Part shown: positions 37,430-46,017 of the stretch, one piece after another
Position numbering within the stretch: the stretch's first letter is position 1
Layout of the letters: every line of letters starts with the position of its first letter
DNA from: JAUZOB01 sp963692465
GTDB lineage: Bacteria; Bacteroidota; Bacteroidia; Bacteroidales; Prolixibacteraceae
Length of the DNA stretch: 64,000 bases
Direction: 5' to 3'
Assembly: GCA_963692465.1 (NCBI GenBank)
Contig: OY829943.1
Coordinates: forward strand, 3,100,001-3,164,000
Position numbers and translations under genes: made by a program
Notes under the pieces: generated by a model
Seen by the model: the letters and a program-made list of their open reading frames with translations, nothing else
Told to the model about the DNA's origin: nothing
The model's database searches: none

Positions 37430-38530
37430 TTACATAAATGTCAGTGTGTCTTTGTTGACATTATTTAAAAGCTCATCTTCTGCTTCGATGAAAGGATCAT
37501 ACCAGTCAGCTTTTTTAAGAGCCCATTCAATCCATTGTCGTTTCTCCTCTGTCAGTGTGTTGTTTTTTATTGCAAACTCTTTGATGGTATTGATGTAGTT
37601 TCTCATCTCAATAGCTTTCTGATAACGGACGGCATCTCCAAGAACGGATTTGAAATCCCTTAATTCTTTTTCTTTTCGTGCCGTTAATGCGTCCATCTTT
37701 TCTTTCAAAAGACGCTCTTCTTCCCGCTGCCTTTCATATTCCTCATGTTCGAGTTTTTTATTATAGGCAATGACTTCAAGTTTTGCGATAATGTCCGGAA
37801 GTTTGTCTTCTAAAGAGGTTAAACCATCAGCCCATTCTCGCTCTGGGTAGTCGAGATATTTCAGACATAGTTTTCCATTATATTCTGACTTCGAATTAAT
37901 TCTATTGATTTTCTCTCTTAGTAATATTTGAATTTCCTGACCGAAAATTAAGGCATGTGTATTACCATATTTTATTGTGATAGAGTGTCCCCGAATTTCA
38001 AGCAGACTTATAAATTGAGACATGAAATTCATTGCACGGTTTAATAGTTTTCTGGATACAATGACTTCAAGAACATGAGGGGAATCAATAGACTTCAGCC
38101 GGTAATTTCGGAAATCAGCACTGTAATTTTGATTTTGACAATATTCTTTTGTTGCTTCGAGTAAATAGAGATGGTCTGGATTTTGTATTTTGAGGTTTTG
38201 AACAGATTGTAATTGTTGAATTATTTCGGCTTTGTTTTTAATGAACAGACTTGTATCGCTTGATATATACTCTTCTCCGTCTTCATCAATTCTTAGCCAT
38301 AATGAGATTTCCTGCTTTGCTGTTTTTGATTCCCAGAACCGTTCTTTATATACAGATTTTCCGAATGCCAATTGTGTCCAATAGCCATTGGGCGGAATGC
38401 CGATTTCCATTTCCCTGCATACTTCTCGTAAGCAGTTATAGGAAATATTGTATTTTCTTGAGATTGCGGCTAAGGAATCGGACCAAACAAGGTCGTAGAA
38501 CTCTTTTCTGGAGAATATTGTTTTTGGCAT
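37430..38530 (-). CDS. Conserved hypothetical protein with N-terminal HTH-like motif
   Basis: 366 aa. The N-terminus MPKTIFSRKEFYDLVWSDSL followed by AAISRKYNISYNCLREVC and a GIPPNGYW motif is a recurrent pattern I recognise from many uncharacterised bacterial proteins (F-S/T-R-E-x-L-Y-x-x-V-W ... P-P-x-G-Y-W). It looks like a DNA-binding head. A charged coiled coil follows at about residues 255-300 (EYERQREEERLLKEKMDA). No catalytic motif is visible. It lies about 108 nt downstream of the DUF2971 gene on the same strand, so it may belong to that operon. Function unknown. Confidence 0.7.
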   Translation of the reverse strand: MPKTIFSRKEFYDLVWSDSLAAISRKYNISYNCLREVCREMEIGIPPNGYWTQLAFGKSVYKERFWESKTAKQEISLWLRIDEDGEEYISSDTSLFIKNKAEIIQQLQSVQNLKIQNPDHLYLLEATKEYCQNQNYSADFRNYRLKSIDSPHVLEVIVSRKLLNRAMNFMSQFISLLEIRGHSITIKYGNTHALIFGQEIQILLREKINRINSKSEYNGKLCLKYLDYPEREWADGLTSLEDKLPDIIAKLEVIAYNKKLEHEEYERQREEERLLKEKMDALTARKEKELRDFKSVLGDAVRYQKAIEMRNYINTIKEFAIKNNTLTEEKRQWIEWALKKADWYDPFIEAEDELLNNVNKDTLTFM

Positions 38531-38638
38531 ATGCGAATGTTCTTGTTGTTGCCATGGGGTCCAAATTTAATCAGACCTATTTTGTTTTTTTTATTTAGTA
38601 ACCATTTTTGAATAAGCATTATGTATGCTTACTCTATC

Positions 38639-39760
38639 TCAAAAATGCTCATTTATTTCTAAGTTCTGGAAATCTTCAGTTCTGCATTCTATTCGAGGAA
38701 TAGAAACCCTTTCATATTTAAAAAGATCATCTTCTTTCCAGATGTTTATTTGCGGTTTATCAAAATTATACTGTGATGTTGGATATAACATATACGTGTC
38801 AATTTGATTCTTAACGATGTAGTTTAAAAGAGAGACTTTATCTTCATCTTGAGTTCCATCTCCTTTTTTTGTTGTTATTTTGCCAACCTTGTCATTGCGA
38901 AATGCAGGGTCAAAATAATAGCCAAGTATTATTTCTTTAATGATTTTCCCTTGGAATTCCTGATAACTAATGCGCCTTTTGTTATAGTCTCCATTTTTTA
39001 TTCCTAGTTCATGCCCTGATTGTTCGTCAATATCCATTCCTTTTTCACCGGCAACAAAACGCCATTCTTGTTCATATTCCCATGAGGTTAGTTTGATGTT
39101 TTGAACATATAGTAAAGATAAGGGATAATTTTCCTGTTTAAAATCTACTATTAACGATTCAGGATTATCTTTATAATGCATGAAAAAAGGACCCTTCAAT
39201 TTTTGGATTGATTTTAAATTTTCAGTGTAAAACCCAACGGCGAAACCTTGATTGTTTTGCGTATAATGTGCCCACATACAAGGGTTTTTCCAATCAGCAG
39301 TCATCGCAATTATTCCAAAATTGCGCCAAATTGACGTGTTGTATAAGGCAAGCGCAATATTTCGCAATGCTGTATGATATATTTCGCCTTTACCATCAAA
39401 TTTATCCATTTCCTTTTTGTAGAAATGGTTTATTTCGCACATTCTGTTTTCCAAGTCAGAGATAGATAGTTTCGGGTCTGTTGCTAGTACATATTGTGTA
39501 CAATCGAAAGGGTCATTAAGCAATGCTTGGTCTTTATAGAAACCTAATCTGGATGCAAATAGATAAGACTTTTGAAGCGCATCTAAAGAATTGTGCGAAC
39601 AATTATAATATTTGTAAAGAACATCTGGTTCTTTTTTCCCTTCGGGATACTCTATTCCGATTTCTCCGTTTACATATCTGTATGTCCACCCGTCATCTGT
39701 TTTAAATTGTAATCCGTTAGAAGTTTCTTCTGGCCTTATTCGCCTATCTATTTCATCCAT
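38639..39760 (-). CDS. DUF2971-family protein
   Basis: 373 aa. The DUF2971 pattern is visible: LYKYYNCSHNSLDALQKSYL, the LLNDPFDC motif, MWAHYTQNNQGFAVGFY and the WEYEQEWRFVAGEKG motif. The family is widespread in defence islands and mobile elements, but its biochemical activity is not established to my knowledge. It is the last of three same-strand genes spaced 2 and 6 nt apart, so it is probably translated from the same mRNA as the AbiC-like protein. Confidence 0.75.
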   Translation of the reverse strand: MDEIDRRIRPEETSNGLQFKTDDGWTYRYVNGEIGIEYPEGKKEPDVLYKYYNCSHNSLDALQKSYLFASRLGFYKDQALLNDPFDCTQYVLATDPKLSISDLENRMCEINHFYKKEMDKFDGKGEIYHTALRNIALALYNTSIWRNFGIIAMTADWKNPCMWAHYTQNNQGFAVGFYTENLKSIQKLKGPFFMHYKDNPESLIVDFKQENYPLSLLYVQNIKLTSWEYEQEWRFVAGEKGMDIDEQSGHELGIKNGDYNKRRISYQEFQGKIIKEIILGYYFDPAFRNDKVGKITTKKGDGTQDEDKVSLLNYIVKNQIDTYMLYPTSQYNFDKPQINIWKEDDLFKYERVSIPRIECRTEDFQNLEINEHF

Positions 39761-39766
39761 TTCAGA

Positions 39767-40633
39767 CTAAATTTTGTTGTTCTTTATTTTTCTACTGTTT
39801 TCCCTTTTCAGGTATTCATCGATCAATATATCCGCATCCCTGTTTGAAATATGTTCCAGATCCGGAGAGAGCAGATCAATCTCATGAATGTCGTATTCCG
39901 GTTCCTGTTCCGATTCATTTTCGGGAGGCTTTTTGAGGTATGGTAGCCTGAACACTTCGGGAGCGCTGTCAAAAATATCACCGATAACATTGATTGATTC
40001 CGGAATATAGATAACACCACCATCCGGAGCAAAATCCGTCCGGTAAATAATTTCCCAGTTCTGATTGTCAACTCTGATTGTATCCGGTAATTCTTTCACC
40101 AGTTTAGTAACACGATCAGGGTTAAACGCCGGACACTGGTCAATGAGCTTCAATTTTGCTTCATCCAGTAGCTCTTCGAGTAAGTCTGTCTTGTCAATCT
40201 TCCAAGTCTTATCATCGATAAAATGGCCTCTTTTGTACCATTGCGCGTGAGCGAAGCAGCATTCATGAGGAGATCTTGCTATTCCGGATAGTTTCATACA
40301 TCCCCAGTTCTTAGTGGTGCAGTAACATTTCTTATTCGGATCCTCCTTGTAAAACTTATAGCATTGGGTCATATCAAGCAGCTTGTAGAAAAACTTATTG
40401 GAGTAGGGTATAAGTTCTTTGCCGTTGAAGAAGACGGATGTTCCGACCCATTTTGTTACAGAGAAGATTATTGCGTTAAAATCCATCCATCGACCGATCA
40501 GCTCGTCGATATCATTTATTATCATGACGTTTCTATCCTGGGATTGGATAAATCCGGAGAACCTTTTTGCGCGGAGAATTACTTCGTTGTAGTTCTTTGA
40601 TCGGGACTTTCGGAATTGGATTTTAATAATCAT
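39767..40633 (-). CDS. Cysteine-rich hypothetical protein
   Basis: 288 aa, not recognised. A dense Cys/His segment lies in the middle (Cys91, Cys103, Cys105, Cys112, His123, Cys125, Cys126, His129), probably binding zinc or an iron-sulfur cluster. The C-terminus is acidic (ENESEQEPEYDIHEIDLLS) and then basic. It has no membrane segment. It lies between the AbiC-like and DUF2971 genes with 2- and 6-nt gaps, which suggests that the three products act together. Confidence 0.7.
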   Translation of the reverse strand: MIIKIQFRKSRSKNYNEVILRAKRFSGFIQSQDRNVMIINDIDELIGRWMDFNAIIFSVTKWVGTSVFFNGKELIPYSNKFFYKLLDMTQCYKFYKEDPNKKCYCTTKNWGCMKLSGIARSPHECCFAHAQWYKRGHFIDDKTWKIDKTDLLEELLDEAKLKLIDQCPAFNPDRVTKLVKELPDTIRVDNQNWEIIYRTDFAPDGGVIYIPESINVIGDIFDSAPEVFRLPYLKKPPENESEQEPEYDIHEIDLLSPDLEHISNRDADILIDEYLKRENSRKIKNNKI

Positions 40634-40635
40634 GG

Positions 40636-41727
40636 CTATTCTTCAAATTCAAACGTAATACCAGGATAAAAATCTTTGGGATTCATGTCGGGAATAAAAT
40701 GCTCCGGTAAATTCTTTATTAGCTCATATTTTGTGATCAATTTTTTGCCTTCCTTATTGTTGTATTCCCAGTCTAAGCCTAATCCAGAAAGAGAATTTAT
40801 AAATAACAGAGCCTGTTCATAGTTCGACATTTGGGCTCGTAGCATTTTGACGTATTCTTTTTTCTTGCTTTTAGATAAGAGCCACCAAGGTTGATCGTCG
40901 ATATAATTAACGGTTTGATATAAGTGTCGGAAAAAGTGTCCTAAATGATATTGGTGACCGCCAAAGAATTTGACGTATTTTTTCCCTTGTATTTCGGTTT
41001 TTAATTCATCCCATGTTTTTTTGGGGGTATATTCATTGTCTTTTAATTTCTCAATTATTTCTTGGACGGGCTTGATCTCTTCGTCTTTTGGAGATTCTCC
41101 GTTGTAGTGTTTAGAATAATGTACTGGGAAGAGTTTGAAAACGTCAATTAAATCTTTGCGATGCAGGTCGTTTAAATTGGTTAAATGGTTATCTAAATCA
41201 TCTTGTGCTGTTTTTGCTACACCCCAATAAGTTATTTGGTAAGCAATATTGCTTTTGTTGAATATTTCATCAGCATTACTTTCCTTTAATAGCTTTTTCT
41301 CCTTCTTCGGAAGGCTTTTGACTAAGGTTGGTTCTATCGTTTTGTTCTGAAAAAAATTATTTGCGATTTTTCGTGCAATTACATATTGATCGAAAATTAG
41401 CTTCGGAACGATTCTGCCTGTTTTTATTTCTTTGTCCTTGGAAGACGGATCAACATAAGTTAATTCAGCAATATTATCCCTGTAGTATTTCACCATTTCA
41501 AAGAATTTGCCTTCCACTTGTTGAGCTCGGAAAGATCTTATTTGAAATAGTAAAGTAAGAGCAACGAGAAATACTCCCCCAAAAGAACCTATTTGCTCTA
41601 AACGATTGTGGCAATTTGATGTGAAGAAAGCCCAAAAAACAACGAAAATACATCCAGATATGATTATGATAGTTAATCCAAGTAGAATGAAATTTTTCCA
41701 GTAGTGATGATTTTTTGATCGGGTCAT
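40636..41727 (-). CDS. Putative phage abortive-infection membrane protein (AbiC-like)
   Basis: 363 aa. Two N-terminal membrane segments (about 12-34 and 46-66) are followed by a cytoplasmic domain. The C-terminal signature FFGGHQYHLGHFFRHLYQTV and MLRAQMSNYEQALLFINSLS matches the putative phage abortive-infection family (putAbiC, PF16872, recalled rather than searched). Such proteins are thought to stop phage growth by membrane-linked shutdown, but the mechanism is not settled. It is the first gene of the three-gene leftward operon and is therefore likely to define its role. Confidence 0.8.
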   Translation of the reverse strand: MTRSKNHHYWKNFILLGLTIIIISGCIFVVFWAFFTSNCHNRLEQIGSFGGVFLVALTLLFQIRSFRAQQVEGKFFEMVKYYRDNIAELTYVDPSSKDKEIKTGRIVPKLIFDQYVIARKIANNFFQNKTIEPTLVKSLPKKEKKLLKESNADEIFNKSNIAYQITYWGVAKTAQDDLDNHLTNLNDLHRKDLIDVFKLFPVHYSKHYNGESPKDEEIKPVQEIIEKLKDNEYTPKKTWDELKTEIQGKKYVKFFGGHQYHLGHFFRHLYQTVNYIDDQPWWLLSKSKKKEYVKMLRAQMSNYEQALLFINSLSGLGLDWEYNNKEGKKLITKYELIKNLPEHFIPDMNPKDFYPGITFEFEE

Positions 41728-41921
41728 TTGGAATCTGATTTAGTAAATGATTACAGAACGCTAAGAGTAATAAATAAAAGTGTTGATTTTAAAACTTTCA
41801 TATTGCTTGGCTATATTTTTATTCGGTCATTAATATTGGATAGGAGTGCCCATTTATTGGATCATTTACTTTATGAAGCAATCTTTGAAGTTGTGTTTAT
41901 GTCGAATTAAATAAAAAGGAC

Positions 41922-42047
41922 ATGTCTGAAATTATTAGTTCTATTATTGTGTTGATAAATATTCTCTTGAATGTTTTTATTGTTCTTAAAATGAACAAAA
42001 GAGGAAAGGAGATTCAAAAACAAATGGATGAGTTGTTTAAGAATTAA
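41922..42047 (+). CDS. Possible small membrane protein
   Basis: 41 aa (MSEIISSIIVLINILLNVFI then VLKMNKRGKEIQKQMDELFK). A single hydrophobic helix is followed by a charged tail. It lies on the plus strand between two leftward defence operons. No family is recognised, so this is only a plausible small toxin-like or membrane peptide. Confidence 0.35.
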   Translation: MSEIISSIIVLINILLNVFIVLKMNKRGKEIQKQMDELFKN

Positions 42048-42051
42048 AGAT

Positions 42052-42275
42052 TCATGGGCAGTTCAACGCTTTCTTTTTGCTTATATGAGTCATCCCATGT
42101 TATTTTAATGGTATGATAATCCCTTCCGCCAGAATCAAGAAATAATGTAGATCAAAAATTGAGGAGGAGCGTTGACGTTTTCCTTGAGTCTTAGTTCTTC
42201 TTCGCAATATTTCACCTTCTATTTTCAAGATTGTTGTTTTTTGTTCAAGTAATATAAATTAAAAAAGACACCTCT
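42052..42275 (-). pseudogene. Possible decayed C-terminal remnant
   Basis: Reverse-strand frames give DYHTIKITWDDSYKQK near the left end and TTILKIEGEILRRR further right, in different frames. They look like a frameshifted protein end rather than random sequence, but I do not recognise it. Confidence 0.25.
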
Positions 42276-43976
42276 CTATTTTTTAGAAAATATTTCTTTG
42301 ATTTCTTCATATTTGTTGGGGTCTAGTAATTGAGATTTATTAAGTGTGATCGTCTGGGCCATATTCCTATAAGAATCTAAGTGTTGATTTTCCATTGCAC
42401 ATAAGAAAATTTGATTGTCATCTTTTATCTTATTTATTAGGATATTCGCAATTCTTTCATAATTAGAATCAGATTGCTCTTGTTGATTCGGAGTATCGAT
42501 AACTAAGGCACATTTTATTTTATTCCCAGAATTTGCTACCATTGTAAAAATAGTAAGATAGTATGCCAAAATAGCTCTAGAACCTTCAGCTGCGCCTCCT
42601 TCTTTTATTACCTGAGAGTATGACAGCGGTGTTTTTATTTGAGATAGGTTAATGCTTTCACTCCCAATATCTTGAATGTATTCTTGAAATGTTGAAATAA
42701 AAAAGTTATTAATCCGCTCTTTTTCTTCCGTGGATAGTATTTTTTTTTGTTTACCTCTTATTTCTTTAATTTGAGCATTTAAAGTTCTGTCCTTGCCAAG
42801 GCACATCTCTATTTCGTCGTTAATGTTTGACTTCATAGAATTACCGGCTATATTTTCGATGATTTGGTTAAACTTTAGATTAGAATCTCCCTCTGTTATA
42901 GCATATTTTTTATTGATTAATTCAATATTTGTTCTTATTTTTTTAAGTTGTTCATTTGCTTGTCCTAATTTTTTGTTTACAGAATTAAGCTTTTCATTGA
43001 TTAATTTTAGTTGATCTTCTACTTGAATTTTGTCTTTTAGAATAGAAGCTCGATTAAAAATGGAATTTTCATGATGAACGCCACAGAGTGGGCATTCTAT
43101 TTCGTCTCCTTTGATATTTTCAATGGTAAATTTGTAATCTTTCTCTAGTTCGTTGATTATTACTTCAGATATAACCTTTTGCTGTTCAAAGAATACCTTG
43201 TCGCTTTGTAAATTGGTCAATTGATTTAAAGTGGCTTCTTGCTCCTTTTGTAGATTGGTTAGATCTGTTTTTATTTCATGTGTGATTTTGTTAAAGTTGG
43301 TTTCATTTAATGTCGTAATGTTGTATTGCGGTATACGTTTGTTAAGCACTTTTAAGGTAGTGTCAAAATCCTTTATCTGATTTTGAATCGATTCTTGTTG
43401 TTCTTCCTTTTCGATCTTTTCTTTTTCAAAATCAAAGTACATTGAAGGTAATAATCCAACATGATATTGGATTATTGGAGTTCTCCATTTCTCATATTGT
43501 GATAAGTTTTCAAAATTATTCCATGCCTGTGACCAGCTTTTCTTTTGATCGATATAAAAAGGTAAGAAATAGTAAGCAGGTGGAGGAACTTCTAATTTTT
43601 TTTCTCGATTAGGTAAAAGAGCTTTAAATCCTAAAATATTTGCCAATCTTATTGAATATTCTCCTGTTATCTTGGTGTATCTTTGGGAGATGGAATTATT
43701 TTCTCTTATTTCTATTATTCCGTGGTATCTTTTGGTTTGGTAAATATTGTCTCCTATTGTGAATTCCACAATGGTTTCACAGTCTAATGATTTCCATTTT
43801 GAATCAAAAGAAGGGTCACAGCCAAGTCCCCAAAATAATAATTTAACTAATGTGGTTTTGCCAACATTATTATCCTTTGCCGTTATTAGATTCAAACTCG
43901 GACTGAATAGAAACTGATTGGCGGACTTTGACGAATTTGACAGTATTAGCAGTCGTTTGAATATTAAGCTTTGCAT
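42276..43976 (-). CDS. SMC/ABC-like coiled-coil ATPase, defence-associated
   Basis: 566 aa. Walker A is AKDNNVGKTTLVKLLFW (about 33-49). A central coiled coil is broken by a zinc-hook-like IECPLCGVHH (Cys295, Cys298, His301, His302). The ABC signature-like EGGAAEGSRAILAYY (about 459-473) and Walker B ALVIDTPNQQEQ (about 490-501) follow. This is the layout of Rad50/LmuB-type ATPases that sense DNA ends or replication intermediates, but with short coils. It starts 48 nt after the DUF4297 gene on the same strand. Together they resemble a Lamassu-like pair without LmuC. Confidence 0.8.
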   Translation of the reverse strand: MQSLIFKRLLILSNSSKSANQFLFSPSLNLITAKDNNVGKTTLVKLLFWGLGCDPSFDSKWKSLDCETIVEFTIGDNIYQTKRYHGIIEIRENNSISQRYTKITGEYSIRLANILGFKALLPNREKKLEVPPPAYYFLPFYIDQKKSWSQAWNNFENLSQYEKWRTPIIQYHVGLLPSMYFDFEKEKIEKEEQQESIQNQIKDFDTTLKVLNKRIPQYNITTLNETNFNKITHEIKTDLTNLQKEQEATLNQLTNLQSDKVFFEQQKVISEVIINELEKDYKFTIENIKGDEIECPLCGVHHENSIFNRASILKDKIQVEDQLKLINEKLNSVNKKLGQANEQLKKIRTNIELINKKYAITEGDSNLKFNQIIENIAGNSMKSNINDEIEMCLGKDRTLNAQIKEIRGKQKKILSTEEKERINNFFISTFQEYIQDIGSESINLSQIKTPLSYSQVIKEGGAAEGSRAILAYYLTIFTMVANSGNKIKCALVIDTPNQQEQSDSNYERIANILINKIKDDNQIFLCAMENQHLDSYRNMAQTITLNKSQLLDPNKYEEIKEIFSKK

Positions 43977-44024
43977 TTTTTGCTGTTCTTAAGTTCCTGA
44001 CAAGTATTTTAAAATTTTCTTGAT

Positions 44025-45098
44025 TCATGGCATAATAATGAATTCATATGCAATTGCACTTTTTACTTCTTCAACCGTTGGAAAAATTTTTTTAGTTTTA
44101 TCTGAAAGAGAGCTGTATACGTTATCTATCAAATTTCTTACATTCTCCTCATTGTTGTTGATGCTTTTTGTTATTAGAGAAGTAATTTCATTGGTGATGT
44201 TATTCTGAATTGTGTTATTATTTCCTGTCCTTTGGTAATGGTATCTATCAACGTTGCGTTTGAATTTTTTTTTCTCAATCAACGATAAATTTAGTTCCGT
44301 ACAAAGTTGTTCGACTTGTTCATTAATACGGTCTTCCTCCGGCATTTTTGTAAATTGATTAATTACTTTTGTAACAGTCACCGAAGTTAATGCTTTTTTA
44401 GATAACAAGTCTTCCCACGTTTTAAAATCCCATGTTACTGTCCCTTTCTTGTTTATTTCGTCGAATAGAAGTCTATATATTTCACCGGCGTTACAATAGG
44501 AGTTTGGGGATATATCTGAAATGAGATTAGCGATGTCTCCAATTATAACGTTCTGAGATTTTTCTAATGGAAGATCTGATACAATAAACTGAATATTACT
44601 CGGTAAAGAGTCGGACCCTAATTCATCTTTGATTGCTTCTTTTAATTCATTAAGCTGATTTTTAGATAAATCATTAAGTCCTATTTTGTCTAATTCTATA
44701 CCTTTTCCTTTAAGTTCTAAATTGAATTCATTCAAAGATACTATGTTTAAAGAACTTATTTTGTCTTTATAGAATTCTTCGCTTCCACCTTTTATTAGTT
44801 TACCAAGCACCGAATTGCCGCCTTTTTTGTGGTGAATTAATTGATAAGTAGTGAATGGTGTTTTACTTGTTTTTATTTGATTGAATTCAAATGTGGCTCT
44901 TTGTGAATTTAGAGAATCTGCGATGACTACATCTTCATGTAACTCTACAAATACGGCATATTCTCTTTGTTCTTTATGCTTAGAGATGATTCTATATAAA
45001 GCCCAATTATATTGATACGTGTAATGTTTATATGTTTCAGCACCTGACTTTTCACGCTGTGGGCAGAATAATGGATTATCGTTTTCTGTATCTGCCAT
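44025..45098 (-). CDS. DUF4297 (Cap4-type) nuclease, LmuA-like
   Basis: 357 aa. The N-terminal domain carries YKHYTYQYNWALYRIISKH, ELHEDVVIAD (Glu52, Glu55, Asp56) and FEFNQIKTSK (Gln74-Ile-Lys76). This is the E...ED...QxK arrangement of the dsDNA endonuclease domain of DUF4297/Cap4 proteins. The remaining 270 residues are helical with no known domain. In Lamassu and Ddm systems a Cap4-type effector is coupled to an SMC ATPase that triggers DNA degradation and abortive infection. The adjacent ATPase supports the same logic here. The exact system type is inference. Confidence 0.78.
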   Translation of the reverse strand: MADTENDNPLFCPQREKSGAETYKHYTYQYNWALYRIISKHKEQREYAVFVELHEDVVIADSLNSQRATFEFNQIKTSKTPFTTYQLIHHKKGGNSVLGKLIKGGSEEFYKDKISSLNIVSLNEFNLELKGKGIELDKIGLNDLSKNQLNELKEAIKDELGSDSLPSNIQFIVSDLPLEKSQNVIIGDIANLISDISPNSYCNAGEIYRLLFDEINKKGTVTWDFKTWEDLLSKKALTSVTVTKVINQFTKMPEEDRINEQVEQLCTELNLSLIEKKKFKRNVDRYHYQRTGNNNTIQNNITNEITSLITKSINNNEENVRNLIDNVYSSLSDKTKKIFPTVEEVKSAIAYEFIIMP

Positions 45099-45242
45099 AA
45101 TTCAGAAATTAGTATTAATAGTTTTTTTCATTTAGTTCCTCTGATTTCATAGTACGTTAGGTCTTTTCATTGTACAACAATCGTTGCGCTTTCCGGAATA
45201 ATATTTTTTGCTAATTTGATCATTAGTCATTGGCCCTTTTAT

Positions 45243-45446
45243 TTATCTCCTTGTGCTTCTTTCAACAATTTTAATGACATTATATAATTCGGCAACTTCA
45301 TTCAAGTTTACCTCAAAATCATTATAATAATTGTTCAATGGGTGACAAACAATAATACCTTCTTCGACTCTATGCTCAATTATTCTTTTTATTGTTATCC
45401 CTAATTGTTTGTGCACGATTATAAAATCCCAGTCGTTTATATGCAA
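45243..45446 (-). pseudogene. C-terminal fragment of an S24-type repressor
   Basis: 67 aa. ITIKRIIEHRVEEGIIVCHP and FEVNLNEVAELYNVIKIVER resemble the last third of LexA/CI-type S24 repressors, including the catalytic-lysine strand (TIKRI). The HTH and Ser-containing strand are missing. Upstream reverse frames (PPKEYFKDHFWAEEIDAI) are interrupted by stops. It is probably a relic of an earlier immunity gene. Confidence 0.5.
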
Positions 45447-45631
45447 TTTTTCTCTCCAATGTCGATATATCGAGAGGTGGATAGTTGAATTGAATAGATG
45501 GCTTTAACATCATTTTCTTTTTCAGATGGCATCAATTTCTTCTGCCCAGAAATGGTCCTTAAAATATTCTTTTGGGGGAGTTTTATAATGTCAGCCCAAG
45601 GAAACACCTATGGCTGACATTTATATATTTT

Positions 45632-45946
45632 TTATTTTACCTCCTCAAGTGGAACATAAAAAGTCGTTGTTGTAGGGCAATATATTCCCCAAGTGAGGCT
45701 TCCTATCAATCCGTTCACAAAAGATATGTTTGTTTTGACTACATAGTCTTTTCTCCCTTTTACGAATTCTTTGGCTTTTACATTTGTTTTTCCTCCTGGT
45801 ATCAATCCGTATAACCAGTGGCTATTCCATTGACTTTGAACTTTTACTACTGGATCATTTTCAGATACATTACCCACTAAGATTCTGTTATTATAGCAAG
45901 ATGTTAGGGCAACTGCCATAATAAATGCAACTAAAATTTTTTTCAT
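45632..45946 (-). CDS. Bor/Iss-like lysogenic-conversion lipoprotein
   Basis: 104 aa. A lipoprotein signal (MKKILVAFIMAVALTSCYNN) has its lipobox cysteine at residue 17. The rest parallels lambda Bor: SHWLYGLIPGGKTNVKAKE, then YVVKTNISFVNGLIGSLTWG and IYCPTTTTFYV. Bor-like proteins are surface lipoproteins expressed from lysogens, associated in enterobacteria with serum resistance. It lies next to the prophage repressor on the same strand, the typical place for a lysogenic conversion gene. Function in a Bacteroidetes host is unproven. Confidence 0.78.
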   Translation of the reverse strand: MKKILVAFIMAVALTSCYNNRILVGNVSENDPVVKVQSQWNSHWLYGLIPGGKTNVKAKEFVKGRKDYVVKTNISFVNGLIGSLTWGIYCPTTTTFYVPLEEVK

Positions 45947-46017
45947 TATATTAAAATTTAAATAAGTGATTATGACTTCATTTCTAGTTTCTTCTACCAG
46001 ATTATTTTAGATGTAGT

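Noticed and set aside
41728..41910. 60-codon forward frame starting with TTG
   Set aside because: It has a weak start, lies opposite the AbiC-like operon promoter region and shows no recognisable family.
42276..45098. Firm Lamassu assignment
   Set aside because: No LmuC is present and the ATPase is short, so I report it only as Lamassu-like.
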